Assembly: GCA_000389735.1 (NCBI GenBank)
Contig: APJY01000001.1
Coordinates: 585,064-649,063, forward strand
DNA: 64,000 nucleotides
Direction of reading: 5' to 3'
Origin: Sulfolobales archaeon Acd1
GTDB lineage: Archaea > Thermoproteota > Thermoprotei_A > Sulfolobales > Sulfolobaceae
Made by a program: the position numbers and the translations under genes. Under the pieces are notes generated by a model. The model made no database searches, was not told the DNA's origin, and was given only the letters and a program-made list of their open reading frames with translations. Positions 8,659-17,642 of this stretch are shown piece by piece. Positions within the stretch are counted from its first letter, which is position 1. Each line of letters opens with the position of its first letter.

Positions 8659-9580
8659 CTAAACGCCACTTGAAGTTTGGTTCCCTTAATGCAACTAAAA
8701 TCTTGATCGCCTCCCTGAGAAGCTCCCTTTTGGCCTCCTCGCTGTAGGGGCCTCGTAGGATGTCCAAGACATCGACGACCCTGTCATCCCTGTAAAGGCA
8801 GCTCTTCAAAGTCCCCTCCGAGGTTAGCCTAATCCTGGTGCATCCTGCACAGAAGAACGGATTGTTGTACGGCTTAACGATCTCAACGATGAGGTTTTCG
8901 AGCTTGTAAACGGGTCTGTTGTGCATTCTCTTTATGGCCACGAACTTCGCGTGAGCCCTTAAATATTCCTCAATGGCGTCCAAAGCGACGTGTTCAGAAA
9001 AGGTCTTCAGCCCCTTCCCGACGGGATGCATCTCGATGAATTGAACGGCATCGACTCCTAGCTTCAGAGCGAGCTCTAAAGCACTCCTCCACTCGTGGCA
9101 GTTTCTCCTGTTAAGGACGAAATTCAGCTTCACGGGCCTGAGTTCGGACTCAATTGCGGCCTTTATCCCCAAAAGGACCATATCGAAGGCGTCAACCCCG
9201 GTCACGGTCTTAAAAGTCTCCCTGCTGGCGGCGTGGAGGCTCACGTTTACTCTGGACAGCCCTGCTTCCTTAAGCTTAGGCGCCAGGTCTTGAAGCCTGA
9301 AGCCGTTGGTTGTCATCGAGACTTCCAAACCCAGGGCGCTGAGCGACCCGACTATCTCCAGTATGTCACGCCTCAGCGTCGGTTCCCCTCCGGTCAGCTT
9401 GACCCGCTTCACTCCGAACTCCTTAGCCACGGAGGCTACTAGGGCTATTTCCTTAGGTGTTAAGAGGCGTTGATCCGCCAATGACTCGCCCTCCATGTGA
9501 CAAAAGAAGCACTGGAAGTTACAGGCGTGAGTAAGCGTGATCCTTAAGTCCTCAATAGGCCTGCCGTACCTGTCTAACAC
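8636..9580 (-). CDS. moaA: GTP 3',8-cyclase MoaA (radical SAM, molybdopterin synthesis)
   Basis: First enzyme of molybdopterin/tungstopterin synthesis, converting GTP to 3',8-cyclo-7,8-dihydro-GTP. The N-terminal radical-SAM cluster motif is CNFQCFFC (CxxxCxxC), followed by the SAM GGEPTLR motif. The C-terminal [4Fe-4S] site is FCAGCTRIRLTSEGTLKSC. Length (314) is normal. The protein ends in RQAS, and I see no C-terminal Gly-Gly tail, which is important in the well-studied bacterial enzyme. The start is GTG at 9580; a divergent promoter region of 28 bases is shared with the zinc-ribbon gene. Confidence 0.9.
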   Translation of the reverse strand: MLDRYGRPIEDLRITLTHACNFQCFFCHMEGESLADQRLLTPKEIALVASVAKEFGVKRVKLTGGEPTLRRDILEIVGSLSALGLEVSMTTNGFRLQDLAPKLKEAGLSRVNVSLHAASRETFKTVTGVDAFDMVLLGIKAAIESELRPVKLNFVLNRRNCHEWRSALELALKLGVDAVQFIEMHPVGKGLKTFSEHVALDAIEEYLRAHAKFVAIKRMHNRPVYKLENLIVEIVKPYNNPFFCAGCTRIRLTSEGTLKSCLYRDDRVVDVLDILRGPYSEEAKRELLREAIKILVALREPNFKWRLVEARQAS

Positions 9581-9608
9581 ACCCTTTTATACACATTAGG
9601 AAATATTT

Positions 9609-9800
9609 ATGCGGATGAATAAGGTAACCTGTCCCCGCTGCGGAATATACATGGACTTACTAGCGGAGAGCGAGAGCGTGTCGGGCGAGAAGGTGATTAG
9701 GTATTTCTACAGATGTCCGGCCTGTGGCTACAGGCTAAGTGCGTCAGTGATTAAGGTGAAAAAGGAGGACGACTCCGTGGTGCTCTCAATCGCTAAGTAA
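9609..9800 (+). CDS. Small zinc-ribbon protein
   Basis: A 63-residue protein with two CPxCG knuckles (CPRCGIYMDL and CPACGYRL) about 30 residues apart, which together form one four-cysteine zinc ribbon. The C-terminal 20 residues are charged. A TATA-like box (cttttata at about 9,584) precedes the ATG by roughly 20-25 bases. Such proteins often bind nucleic acid or act as RNA polymerase or ribosome accessory factors, but no specific role can be assigned. Its 3' end overlaps the convergent kinase gene. Confidence 0.75.
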   Translation: MRMNKVTCPRCGIYMDLLAESESVSGEKVIRYFYRCPACGYRLSASVIKVKKEDDSVVLSIAK

Positions 9801-10460
9801 GGCGTTCCTCAGGTAGAACTGATAGATTGGAGGCATAAGCGCAAGGAGGCTGGCGTGTCTTAAGTCGAATATCGCGCGGGCCAACCCCTCTATTCCAGTA
9901 TAACCGTGTTTGACCGCGTTCACGATCTCCTTGAACCTCTCGAAGTTATTGATAACCTCATAGGAAGCGAAAACGAAGAGCACCGCTAAGTCCCACCCTC
10001 GCAACCTTACGTCATCGCTCCTTATGGCCTGCTCCGCGTCTATGAGGTATGCCTTTCCGTCACTCACGGCGAAGTTCTCGGGCTTAGCGTCCCCTAAGAC
10101 GTAGCCTAAGGAGTGGATTTCACTTAGTTCCTCCCCCACTGTTCTGTACTCCTCCGTCGTCCTAGGTCTCTCGCCCTCGACGAAGGTCCTTACGACGCAT
10201 TTCTTCTCCAGGTCGAAATCCACCACTTCGGGCACGTTGACCTTACCGCTAACGCTGGTGAGGAAGTCCAGCTCCCTCCTCATCCTCTCCTCAGGCGAAG
10301 CTACAAAGGGATAAGAAAGATGGAAGGCTGGGCTTATGAGGAACCACTTAAGACCGCTTAAGCCTTCATAACACTTAACAACGAATTTACTACCGTCTTT
10401 TTCTAGAACCCTAGACTGATGAAAGGAAGGGGTCAGGAGGACTGAGAGGTCGATCTTCAT
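9786..10460 (-). CDS. Small RIO/Bud32-like protein kinase
   Basis: A 224-residue kinase-fold protein. It keeps the ATP-binding lysine region (SKFVVKCYEG), a C-helix glutamate region (ERMRRELDFL), the catalytic loop GYVLGDAKPENF (Asp and Asn) and the metal-binding IDAEQ in place of DFG. The absent activation segment is typical of RIO, Bud32 and lipopolysaccharide-kinase-like families. It is not the KEOPS Bud32 itself as far as I can tell, because the family's basic C-terminal tail is missing. The start overlaps the end of the upstream cysteine synthase gene by 4 bases, so it probably sits in that operon. Confidence 0.75.
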   Translation of the reverse strand: MKIDLSVLLTPSFHQSRVLEKDGSKFVVKCYEGLSGLKWFLISPAFHLSYPFVASPEERMRRELDFLTSVSGKVNVPEVVDFDLEKKCVVRTFVEGERPRTTEEYRTVGEELSEIHSLGYVLGDAKPENFAVSDGKAYLIDAEQAIRSDDVRLRGWDLAVLFVFASYEVINNFERFKEIVNAVKHGYTGIEGLARAIFDLRHASLLALMPPIYQFYLRNALLSD

Positions 10461-11362
10461 CCGTGACTGCCCTGCGCCTCAGTAATAGCTTGCTCTAAGA
10501 TCTCGAACTCCTCCACGTACCTTAAGCCGTCGTCAGGGAATATCAGAACCGTTACCTTACCGTCGTTTATCCTCTCGTAAGCGTGATAGACCGCCCCAGA
10601 GCTGAGCCCAACCAGTATTCCTGCCTTCCTTGCGACCTTCTTCACACCCTCGTAGGCCTCAAGCGTCGTGACCTCCACTACCCTGTCTATCACGCCGTAT
10701 TTTTCCACGAAGGGGTTCCCCTCATCTTGCCTCTTTATCCCCGGAATCCTGGAGCCCACGGCCGGAACCACGCCGACTATCTCCACTCCCGAGCCGTACT
10801 TGTCCTTAAAGTATTTCCCGATACCGACCGCGTGTCCTCCCGTGCCCATGCTCACTACTATCCTTTCCACCTTTAGACCTATGGAGGACATCTGTTCGTC
10901 TATCTCCTTGGCCGTAGTCTCCATATGAGCCCTGACGTTGAGCTCGTTGCGGAACTGATCTGGATGGTAATAGTTGTGTTCCTTTTCGTATTCCTTCACC
11001 AAGCTTAAGGTGTCGGTGGTCGTGTTCCTCCCGTCTTTGACCTCTGCCCCGAAGATCTTGATCAATACCCTGTAACCCTTCGACGCGCCTTTAGGCAGGA
11101 ACACGGTGAACTTCAGGTTCGTGACTGCGGCTAATGCCGCCATAGCGAGGCCCGTGTTCCCAGAGGTTGTCTCCACTAGGCCTCTTTTTCCCTCCCTTAT
11201 CGCTTGGAGCACTAAGTATAACGCTGTCCTGTCCTTCACGCTGTGACTTATGGGGTTGAAAAACTCGAGCTTAGCCCAGGCGTTCTCATCGATTCTAAGT
11301 AGGGGTGTAGGCCACATGCCTTGCATCAATTCGATGACGTTCTCGAAAACCCTATTTGACAC
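10457..11362 (-). CDS. PLP-dependent cysteine synthase family protein
   Basis: A 301-residue fold-type II PLP enzyme of the CysK/CysM/CBS group, making cysteine from an activated serine and sulfide. The Schiff-base lysine is in SHSVKDRTALY, the substrate-carboxylate loop is TTSGNTGLAMA, and the PLP-phosphate loop is SMGTGGHAVGIG. There is no C-terminal CBS domain. Archaeal relatives may prefer O-phosphoserine, and the sequence alone does not decide this. It lies upstream of, and overlaps, the small kinase gene. Confidence 0.85.
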   Translation of the reverse strand: MSNRVFENVIELMQGMWPTPLLRIDENAWAKLEFFNPISHSVKDRTALYLVLQAIREGKRGLVETTSGNTGLAMAALAAVTNLKFTVFLPKGASKGYRVLIKIFGAEVKDGRNTTTDTLSLVKEYEKEHNYYHPDQFRNELNVRAHMETTAKEIDEQMSSIGLKVERIVVSMGTGGHAVGIGKYFKDKYGSGVEIVGVVPAVGSRIPGIKRQDEGNPFVEKYGVIDRVVEVTTLEAYEGVKKVARKAGILVGLSSGAVYHAYERINDGKVTVLIFPDDGLRYVEEFEILEQAITEAQGSHG

Positions 11363-11412
11363 AATAAGGATCTCCTCAGTTTATCAAAGGTGACGAAACG
11401 TCTTAAAAATTC

Positions 11413-11643
11413 TCATTTCTTATCGTTATCCTTTATCACCCTCACCCTTATCACGTACTCTTCACCTTCCCTCTCAAAGCCCAAGAACTCCGAGCCTAAG
11501 GCCAGGCTCAACTCCCTTAAGGCGTCGACCGCCGCTGCCCAAGGCGTCCTGACCTCTATTATCTCGCCGCTATGAGAGCGCTCGTAGGCCTCCCTGAACT
11601 GCAAGAGGAGCACGGGGCACATTTCCTTAGACTCTATCCTCAT
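11413..11643 (-). CDS. TusA/SirA-like sulfur carrier family protein
   Basis: A 76-residue protein with the TusA fold pattern: an N-terminal Cys-Pro at the start of the first helix (EMCPVLLLQFREAY), the strand GEIIEVRTPW, a second helix, and a final beta hairpin ending VIRVRVIKD. The cysteine would carry the persulfide in a TusA protein. It lies directly after the DsrE-like gene with a 4-base overlap. TusA-DsrE pairs are common near sulfur-oxidation genes in Sulfolobales, but no heterodisulfide-reductase-like genes are in this window. Assignment rests on motif and context. Confidence 0.6.
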   Translation of the reverse strand: MRIESKEMCPVLLLQFREAYERSHSGEIIEVRTPWAAAVDALRELSLALGSEFLGFEREGEEYVIRVRVIKDNDKK

Positions 11644-12041
11644 AGAGTGATCACCACGTCCGCGTCCTTCGCCAGGTTCAGGAAGCTGACCGAGTTGGCG
11701 AGCTTCACCCCTTCCATTAGGTCCTCGGGAGTGAAGCCAGCTAACCTCAGGGCGGCCTCATCCGCGTAGAACACGCCCCCGCTCTTCATGACCTTGGCCA
11801 GAACCTCGTCAACTTCGGCTATGTTAAACTTCTTCATCCTCCTTTTAACGAACCATCCAACTAGGCCTTTCATACTCAGTTCGGTCTTCCCCTTAACCTC
11901 CTTAGTCAGAAGAACCGCGGCACTGCTAGTGAGGAAGACGTGGACTTCCCACATGAGCGCCAAGGCACCAGAAGCCAACGCCAGGGCGTGATAAAGGGCC
12001 TCCGCTTCTTCCCTGGTAACGAGGATGACCAGCCTAGGCAA
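11640..12041 (-). CDS. DsrE-like protein without the catalytic cysteine
   Basis: A 133-residue protein with the DsrE/DsrF-like fold: a first strand LVILVTREEAEALYHALALA, the strand EVHVFLTSSAAVLLT, and a final strand DADVVITL. DsrE proteins transfer sulfur from persulfides to TusA. This copy contains no cysteine at all, so it cannot act as a classical thiotransferase; a binding or membrane-associated role is possible. The start is TTG at 12041. It is transcribed with the TusA-like gene and divergently from the DUF711 gene. Confidence 0.65.
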   Translation of the reverse strand: MPRLVILVTREEAEALYHALALASGALALMWEVHVFLTSSAAVLLTKEVKGKTELSMKGLVGWFVKRRMKKFNIAEVDEVLAKVMKSGGVFYADEAALRLAGFTPEDLMEGVKLANSVSFLNLAKDADVVITL

Positions 12042-12101
12042 AAGCCCTCGGCCTGTATTAGTCGCTAAGCTAATTAATTTTCAAAAGATTTAGTTGAAAG
12101 C

Positions 12102-13097
12102 GTGAAGTTAAGGGCGCTCACGGCCCACATCCCGGCGTTCGATCAAGACGCCGTAGCTGACGTGGTGTGGAAACTACAGAAAGTCGAGGACGAAATCGTG
12201 TGGACCAAGAGGGTAGCGTTAGCTCCGTTGCCGAGATCCGAACCGATGGACAAGGTAGTGGAGTTAGCGGACCTAAACAAGGAGGTGCTCTTCAGCTTAG
12301 TGCACCTCGACTCAAAAGATCCTAGGGTGACCGAAGTCCCTAAGGCGTTAGAGCCTGAAAACGCTTACGCCTCCATATTGGTTAGAAGGCTAGACGATGT
12401 GGACAAGCTCTCTAAGCTCCTCGCCGAGATAGAGCCAGATAAGGCCAGCAGGCTTTCGCTGACCTTCAGCGACTACTTCGTAGTCACCCCCTACTTCCCG
12501 AGCGGCACGGGCGACGTAGCCCTTCCAAGCCTGTCGGCTTCCGTGCTTTACGTGAGTGAGTTCGACAGGAACCAGGAAGTTCAGGCCCTCGCGAAAGCGG
12601 ACGAGTTGGCCAAGACATACGCCAGGAACCTGGGACTGAAGTACTTGGGCCTCGACGTCTCCCTTTCGCCCTGGAAGGAAGAGAGCGTGGGTAGGGTGAT
12701 TGAGCAGCTAAGCGGCAGGAAGCTCTTCGAACCCTCCCATTTATCTACCGTCCTCGAGATCAATCAGAGGGTCTTCAAGGCGGCAGTGCTGGCACAGGTC
12801 AACGCGTTAGGTTTCTCTGAAGTTATGCTGCCAGTTGCTGAGGACGACGTGCTGACTCAAAGGGTCTCGGAAGGGTCGCTGAGGCTTAGGGACCTGATAT
12901 CGTTGAGCTTCGTATGCGTTGCCGGCCTCGATATGATCGCTGTCAGGGCCGATCGAGATCTTCTGGCCTCTATAATCAAGGCCATGTACGCCGTCTATTA
13001 CGTCAAAAGGAGGCCAGTCGGGATGAGGGTGATCCCGACGCCAGGGGGCGACGTCGTGTTGAAAAAATTTGGAAGAGTTGTTGAAACACAGATGTGA
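12102..13097 (+). CDS. DUF711 family protein
   Basis: A 331-residue protein of the DUF711/UPF0210 family, which has a fold related to pyruvate-formate lyase barrels but no proven function. The N-terminus KLRALTAHIPAFD and the C-terminal segment KRRPVGMRVIPTPGGDVV are family hallmarks. Archaeal members are usually longer (about 420-450 residues), so this copy is short. Start is GTG at 12102. It is followed 48 bases later by the PhoU-family gene on the same strand. Confidence 0.7.
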   Translation: MKLRALTAHIPAFDQDAVADVVWKLQKVEDEIVWTKRVALAPLPRSEPMDKVVELADLNKEVLFSLVHLDSKDPRVTEVPKALEPENAYASILVRRLDDVDKLSKLLAEIEPDKASRLSLTFSDYFVVTPYFPSGTGDVALPSLSASVLYVSEFDRNQEVQALAKADELAKTYARNLGLKYLGLDVSLSPWKEESVGRVIEQLSGRKLFEPSHLSTVLEINQRVFKAAVLAQVNALGFSEVMLPVAEDDVLTQRVSEGSLRLRDLISLSFVCVAGLDMIAVRADRDLLASIIKAMYAVYYVKRRPVGMRVIPTPGGDVVLKKFGRVVETQM

Positions 13098-13145
13098 TAT
13101 GTTAAAACTTATTAAATTAGGCTTATATGGGATTAACAGGTTATT

Positions 13146-14198
13146 ATGGACCTTAGAAAGGTTCAAAAGTTCGGGAAGTCCACTCTGATGATTTCACTTC
13201 CCGCCGAGTGGGTCAAGAGCGTAAACCTGAAGCCCGGCACGAGCGTTTACATAGACGTAGATGAGGACGGAGGGCTAAAGGTCTACCCTCCCACTTACAA
13301 CCCACAGGGTACAAAGCATGAAATACAAATCAATATATCGGAAAACACGGATCCCGATCTTCTTGAGAGGGTAGTTAGGTCCTTCTACGTTTTGGGGTTC
13401 GACAGGATCGTGATAAAGAACGAGGGAGGTATCATTCCCAATGAGGCCATGAGGAAGCTCAGGGAGGTGAGCAGGTCGTTGATAGGCCTAGAGATGATAG
13501 CTAACGATTTGCAGAACGTTGAGATAAGGTCGTACATAGACCCCACTAAACACAACTTCAACGTGATTCTGGGACAACTCGTCAACACCTTGAAGTTAAT
13601 GGTGGACTACCTCTCGCACGGGTTGAAGAGCGGATCGAGGAAGTTCATAGAGGAAATTCTAGAGTTAGAGAAGGAGGCCGACAGGCTCTACTTCCTGGGC
13701 TTAAGGCAGCTAATATTGGCGCAAACGAACAAGAGCCTGGCCTACATTATCGGGGTCCCGAGCGTACAGATAATAGGCAACAGGATCATTATCAAGTCCC
13801 TTGAGGAGGTCGCCGACGAGATAAGCGAGGCGGCAAACATGCTCTTAGGGCTCCCGCCGGAAGGGCTTAACTACTTGAAGGACTTCTACCCCACGTTCCT
13901 TTCTGTTAAGGAGAAGATGGACACACTCCTTAACCAGATAGTTAAGCTCAGGGGCGACTGGAATTACAGGACGGCAAACGAGCTCATGGAGGAGCTGAGG
14001 GTGTTGAGGAAATCGTTGATGTTGGAATTGGAGAACCTTCAGGCGCAGTTAATTAACGACCACAGGAGGAACAAGTACGGCCCCAAGATAGTAGGCTTCA
14101 TGCTGAGGTTCTACAGTGCAATAAGGAACCTAGAGCCTATAGCGGAGATCGCCATGAACAGGTCTTTGGAGAACCTGAAAGAGGTCGACCTTAAGTAG
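13146..14198 (+). CDS. AbrB-PhoU phosphate-uptake regulator
   Basis: A 350-residue two-part protein. The N-terminal SpoVT/AbrB DNA-binding domain (about residues 1-50, [19 protein letters not shown]) is followed by two PhoU-like three-helix bundles (residues 90-340) with the acidic metal-binding pattern [17 protein letters not shown]. Such fusions are thought to act as transcription factors responding to phosphate in archaea. A TATA-like sequence near 13,118 and a very short leader precede the ATG. Its end overlaps the convergent nicotinate phosphoribosyltransferase gene by 8 bases. No phosphate transporter is adjacent. Confidence 0.85.
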   Translation: MDLRKVQKFGKSTLMISLPAEWVKSVNLKPGTSVYIDVDEDGGLKVYPPTYNPQGTKHEIQINISENTDPDLLERVVRSFYVLGFDRIVIKNEGGIIPNEAMRKLREVSRSLIGLEMIANDLQNVEIRSYIDPTKHNFNVILGQLVNTLKLMVDYLSHGLKSGSRKFIEEILELEKEADRLYFLGLRQLILAQTNKSLAYIIGVPSVQIIGNRIIIKSLEEVADEISEAANMLLGLPPEGLNYLKDFYPTFLSVKEKMDTLLNQIVKLRGDWNYRTANELMEELRVLRKSLMLELENLQAQLINDHRRNKYGPKIVGFMLRFYSAIRNLEPIAEIAMNRSLENLKEVDLK

Positions 14199-15381
14199 CC
14201 CTCTTCGTTTCGACTTCCTTGCTTACGGCCCTCAATTGCCTCAGGACGTACTCCCTCACTTCGCTTTCCTTCGGTATATCCCTGATTATTTTCCCTTCTT
14301 CCATATATTTGACGAGGAGGGGCTTACAGTTCGGGTTCGGAGGGGCCTCGTCAAGCAACGTGATCACGTCGTTGTCGGGGGTCTCTCCGCACCTCCACAC
14401 CTGCTTCGCCCCAGGCCACTTGCCCCTTTTGGTGAAGGGCACCCACTTGCCGTTCACGAACTTCTCCACGATATCCGCGCTGAAGTCGACGCTCGGCGGG
14501 AAGGCTATGCTCGTCCCGACGCCGAAGCCGTCGACCAGATCCCTAAGCTCCAGGATGTCTTCCTCATCTATCCCTCCGCTCACGATGATCCTGACGTTGT
14601 TGAAACCGTGTATCCTGAGAGTCCACTTTATCTCCGCTACTATCTTTCTCATGTTTCCTCTCCTGCTGGATGGAGTATCCAGCCTGACCCCGTAGATCCT
14701 ATCCTTCAGTAGTTGAGCCGCCTTAAGCACCTCAGTCCTCTCATCCTCGAACGTGTCGGCGAGGATTATCCTAGGCACGTCCGGAGGTATAGCCTCGTCG
14801 AAGGCCTTCCAGGCGGTCACGTTGTCGCCGACCATGAGCATAAGCGCGTGTGGCATAGTTCCTGTGGGTTTAACCCCCATAGTCCTCTCGTTGAAGGCCC
14901 CGGAAACGCCGTCGCACCCCCCGATGTAGGCCGCCCTATCAGCCATAGGTCCTATGGCTGGGTGAATGGCCCTCAGTCCGAAAAACAGCACCGTTTTGTC
15001 CGACGCGAGTGACTTTATCCTGGCCGCCTTGGTGGAGATGCTCGAATAGTGCCTCAATATGCCCAAGAACTCGGTCTCGTAAACTCCCAAGTCTCTGTAA
15101 TGACCTTCTATTATCATAACGGGCTCGATCTCCTTGAAAAGCGTGCCCTCCGGCATTGCGTAAATATCGACGGGCTTACCCTCGAAGAGGTGCAGGACTT
15201 CAGGAAGACCAGTGAACACCGCCCACTCATAACCTTTCGGCAGGCCGTAGGAGTGAACCTCCATCCTCACCAGGTCATCCTTTAGGTTCAGGTAGTCCAG
15301 AACCTTCAAGGTCCTTTCGAAGTAAACGTCGGTTATCCTGCCGTTCAGTAGATCTTCCTCTGTCGCTATAAAGAAACGCAC
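14191..15381 (-). CDS. Nicotinate phosphoribosyltransferase
   Basis: A 396-residue enzyme that joins nicotinate with PRPP in NAD salvage. The sequence shows the type II phosphoribosyltransferase barrel with [20 protein letters not shown], the phosphate-binding end [15 protein letters not shown], and the substrate-site stretch [14 protein letters not shown] Zn-type cysteine region near the C-terminus (WRCGETP and NPNC) resembles archaeal relatives. The gene is convergent with the PhoU-type regulator and divergent from the S19e gene. Confidence 0.88.
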   Translation of the reverse strand: MRFFIATEEDLLNGRITDVYFERTLKVLDYLNLKDDLVRMEVHSYGLPKGYEWAVFTGLPEVLHLFEGKPVDIYAMPEGTLFKEIEPVMIIEGHYRDLGVYETEFLGILRHYSSISTKAARIKSLASDKTVLFFGLRAIHPAIGPMADRAAYIGGCDGVSGAFNERTMGVKPTGTMPHALMLMVGDNVTAWKAFDEAIPPDVPRIILADTFEDERTEVLKAAQLLKDRIYGVRLDTPSSRRGNMRKIVAEIKWTLRIHGFNNVRIIVSGGIDEEDILELRDLVDGFGVGTSIAFPPSVDFSADIVEKFVNGKWVPFTKRGKWPGAKQVWRCGETPDNDVITLLDEAPPNPNCKPLLVKYMEEGKIIRDIPKESEVREYVLRQLRAVSKEVETKRAT

Positions 15382-15441
15382 GAGATATGCGACACTGACA
15401 AAACTTTAAAGCTTAGGCCGACGCCCTCCTATAAGGACAGC

Positions 15442-15900
15442 ATGATTACAGCCAAGATGGTGCCCGCCGATCTTCTCATAAGGAGGCTAGCTGATTACTT
15501 GAAGGAGAACGTCAAGGAAGTCAAGCCTAAGGACTGGTCGTTTTACGCTAAGACGGCCTCGTACAACGAGAGGGTTCCAGACAACCCTGAAGAATGGTGG
15601 TACATCAGGGCTGCGTCTCTTTTGAGGAAGCTCTACCTGATGGGTCCCATAGGGGTGAGTAGGCTAAGGAGTGAATATAGTTGGAGGAAAAGGAGGGGGA
15701 CCAGGCCGCCCAAGAGCGTTAAGGCGCCCGGACACGCCATAAGGGTAATGATGCAACAGCTGGAGAAGGCGGGACTCGTGAAAAGCACGAAGGAAGGGAG
15801 GATCCTCACCGGAAAGGGCAGGTCGTTAATCGACAAGCTTTCCTACGAAATCTTTAAGTCCCTAGCCGAGAAGAACCCTGAACTGAGTAAATACCTCTGA
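15442..15900 (+). CDS. rps19e: 30S ribosomal protein S19e
   Basis: A 152-residue archaeal/eukaryotic ribosomal protein of the small subunit, needed for late 30S assembly. Recognised by [16 protein letters not shown] and [32 protein letters not shown]-like box (actttaaa near 15,402) lies about 30-35 bases before the ATG. It is the first gene of a long run that continues through the PDCD5-family gene, L39e, L31e, aIF6, LX and prefoldin. Confidence 0.95.
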   Translation: MITAKMVPADLLIRRLADYLKENVKEVKPKDWSFYAKTASYNERVPDNPEEWWYIRAASLLRKLYLMGPIGVSRLRSEYSWRKRRGTRPPKSVKAPGHAIRVMMQQLEKAGLVKSTKEGRILTGKGRSLIDKLSYEIFKSLAEKNPELSKYL

Positions 15901-15931
15901 ATTGAGACACCGCGTGGGGGTGCAGGCAGAC

Positions 15932-16285
15932 ATGAGTTACGACTATCAAGAGGATGAGGAGCTACAGGAACTTTTGAGGAAGAGGGCGGCCGAGGAGCAA
16001 AAGAGAATAGCTCAGCAAGAGGCTCAGAGAAAGCAGATTCAGGAGCAGAAGGAGGCCATCCTGAGATCCATAATGACCCAAGAGGCTAGGCTAAGGCTGA
16101 AGAACATCGAGCTGGTGAAGCCTGAGCTAGCGGAGGCCCTCAAGGATCAGCTGATAGCGCTTGCCAGGTCAGGCAGAATACCGACCCCCATAACCGACGA
16201 AATGCTTAAGCAGATCCTAGAACAGGTCGTGGGATCGCAGAGAAGAGACTTTAAAATCACGATTAAGGAGAGGGGTTGGAAATGA
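15932..16285 (+). CDS. PDCD5-family DNA-binding protein
   Basis: A small helical archaeal protein of the PDCD5 family (117 residues from this start), with the charged helix [20 protein letters not shown], the core [20 protein letters not shown] and the C-terminal basic end. Its role is unclear; it binds DNA weakly. I choose the ATG at 15932, which gives the usual N-terminus [15 protein letters not shown]; an in-frame TTG at 15902 and GTG at 15920 add residues the family lacks. The stop overlaps the L39e start (ATGA). Confidence 0.88.
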   Translation: MSYDYQEDEELQELLRKRAAEEQKRIAQQEAQRKQIQEQKEAILRSIMTQEARLRLKNIELVKPELAEALKDQLIALARSGRIPTPITDEMLKQILEQVVGSQRRDFKITIKERGWK

Positions 16286-16437
16286 GCAGGAACAAGCCCC
16301 ACGCCTACAAGCTCAGGCTCGCTAGGGCGCTCAAGGCCAACAGCCCCATCCCGGCGTGGGTGATCATTAAGACGAGGAGAAGGATTACGGTTAACCCGCT
16401 CAGAAGGGATTGGAGAAGGCAGAACCTAAAGGTGTGA
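16282..16437 (+). CDS. rpl39e: 50S ribosomal protein L39e
   Basis: A 51-residue, very basic large-subunit protein that lines the peptide exit tunnel. The sequence starts [20 protein letters not shown] and contains the family motif [13 protein letters not shown] and a C-terminal [11 protein letters not shown]. It is complete despite its size, overlaps the PDCD5-family stop by 4 bases and is followed 4 bases later by L31e. Confidence 0.96.
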   Translation: MSRNKPHAYKLRLARALKANSPIPAWVIIKTRRRITVNPLRRDWRRQNLKV

Positions 16438-16441
16438 GGCC

Positions 16442-16705
16442 ATGAAGGAGAAGGACTACTTCGAGATGGTGATCAATTTCAGGAGGGCTTTCATGGGAAG
16501 AAGGAACGTGAGGTTCAGGAGGGCTTTAAGGATCATTAGGGAGACGATTAAGAGACACACAGGCGCTACCAGAGTGATCCTTGACCCTGTTCTCGTGGAC
16601 GCGATCTCGACCAACAAGAAGGATAAAATAGTGAGGAGGATAAGGGTGGCCGCCAAGAAGATCGGCGAGAAGACCTACTTGGTCCAACTGGCCGTGAAAG
16701 CCTGA
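16442..16705 (+). CDS. rpl31e: 50S ribosomal protein L31e
   Basis: An 87-residue ribosomal protein located near the tunnel exit. Family features are FRRALRIIRETIKRHTGA and ILDPVLVDAISTNKKDKIVRRIRV. It starts at the ATG at 16442, 4 bases after L39e, and its stop overlaps the start of the aIF6 gene (tgATG). Gene order L39e-L31e-aIF6-LX is characteristic of Sulfolobales and other archaea. Confidence 0.96.
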   Translation: MKEKDYFEMVINFRRAFMGRRNVRFRRALRIIRETIKRHTGATRVILDPVLVDAISTNKKDKIVRRIRVAAKKIGEKTYLVQLAVKA

Positions 16706-17376
16706 TGAACATAGAGAAAATTAGCATATTTTCTAATGAAAACATAGGTCTTTTCACCTTTACCAACGATAAATACACTTTAGTCCCTCCCGGCCTCGAG
16801 AGGGACTTAAAGGAAAAAATAGCCGAGACCCTGAAGACGGAGATTATTGAGACCACCGTCAGCAAAAGCGTGTTAATAGGTCTGTTCGTTAACGGCAACA
16901 ACAACGTGATTCTACTGCCGAGAACTATCGATGACGATGAGTTAACCAAACTGAAGACAGAGCTCAAGGACGTGAGAGTAGAGGTGTTGAAAATAAAGCC
17001 CAATGCCCTGGGTAACACGATGCTCCTGAACGACAACGGGGGGCTCCTTTTCATCGAGCTAACGGAGGCGGAAGTTAAAGAAATCATCTCCGCTCTTCAG
17101 ATGAACAACGTTAAGAAAGGGACGATAGCTAACGTCGTCGCTGTAGGGTCAGCTGGCGTGGTAACGGACTTCGGCGGTCTCATACACGCGGACGCGAGTC
17201 AGGACGAAGTCGCGGATCTCGAAAAGTTATTCAAGACCAAGATAGAAATTGGAACGGTTAACTTCGGTAACGCCTACGTTAAGACCGGACTGGTCGTGAA
17301 CAGGAACGGGATTTTGGTCGGGGTGGAAACCACCGGACCGGAGATTTTAAGAATACAACAAGCCTTCTCTCTTTGA
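16705..17376 (+). CDS. eif6: Translation initiation factor aIF6
   Basis: A 223-residue anti-association factor that binds the 50S subunit and keeps it from joining 30S until the right moment. The protein is a five-fold pseudo-repeat; the repeat signatures visible are ENIGLFTFTNDKYTLVPPG, RTIDDDELTKL, NNVKKGTIANVVAVGSAGVV and NAYVKTGLVVNRNGILVG. Length is normal. The gene overlaps L31e by 1 base, and its stop overlaps the region of the LX start. Confidence 0.95.
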   Translation: MNIEKISIFSNENIGLFTFTNDKYTLVPPGLERDLKEKIAETLKTEIIETTVSKSVLIGLFVNGNNNVILLPRTIDDDELTKLKTELKDVRVEVLKIKPNALGNTMLLNDNGGLLFIELTEAEVKEIISALQMNNVKKGTIANVVAVGSAGVVTDFGGLIHADASQDEVADLEKLFKTKIEIGTVNFGNAYVKTGLVVNRNGILVGVETTGPEILRIQQAFSL

Positions 17377-17378
17377 TT

Positions 17379-17636
17379 ATGGACGTCAAGGTGTACAGGG
17401 TCTCTGGCACCGCCCTCTTCGGGGCTAGCAGGTACCCTGTAAGACAGAAGTTCGTGAAATACGTAACTGCCGTAAGGCCTGAAGACGCGGTCGAACAGAT
17501 CTACTCGTGGTTCGGTAGCAAAAATAAGATAAAGAGGCATAACATTAAGATTACTGAGGTCAAGGAAGTTAACCCGCAGGAAGCAAAGGACAAGTACATA
17601 AGAGACTTATTAAGACTCGACAAGATCATTCTCTGA
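17379..17636 (+). CDS. rpl18a: 50S ribosomal protein L18a/LX
   Basis: An 85-residue protein (L20a/LX) of the archaeal large subunit, recognised by VKVYRVSGTALFG, the RQKFVKYVTAVRPEDAVEQIYS segment read in parts, and GSKNKIKRHNIKI. I start at ATG 17379; an in-frame TTG six bases upstream overlaps the aIF6 stop and would add two residues. It is followed 6 bases later by prefoldin alpha. Confidence 0.93.
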   Translation: MDVKVYRVSGTALFGASRYPVRQKFVKYVTAVRPEDAVEQIYSWFGSKNKIKRHNIKITEVKEVNPQEAKDKYIRDLLRLDKIIL

Positions 17637-17642
17637 ACCAGT

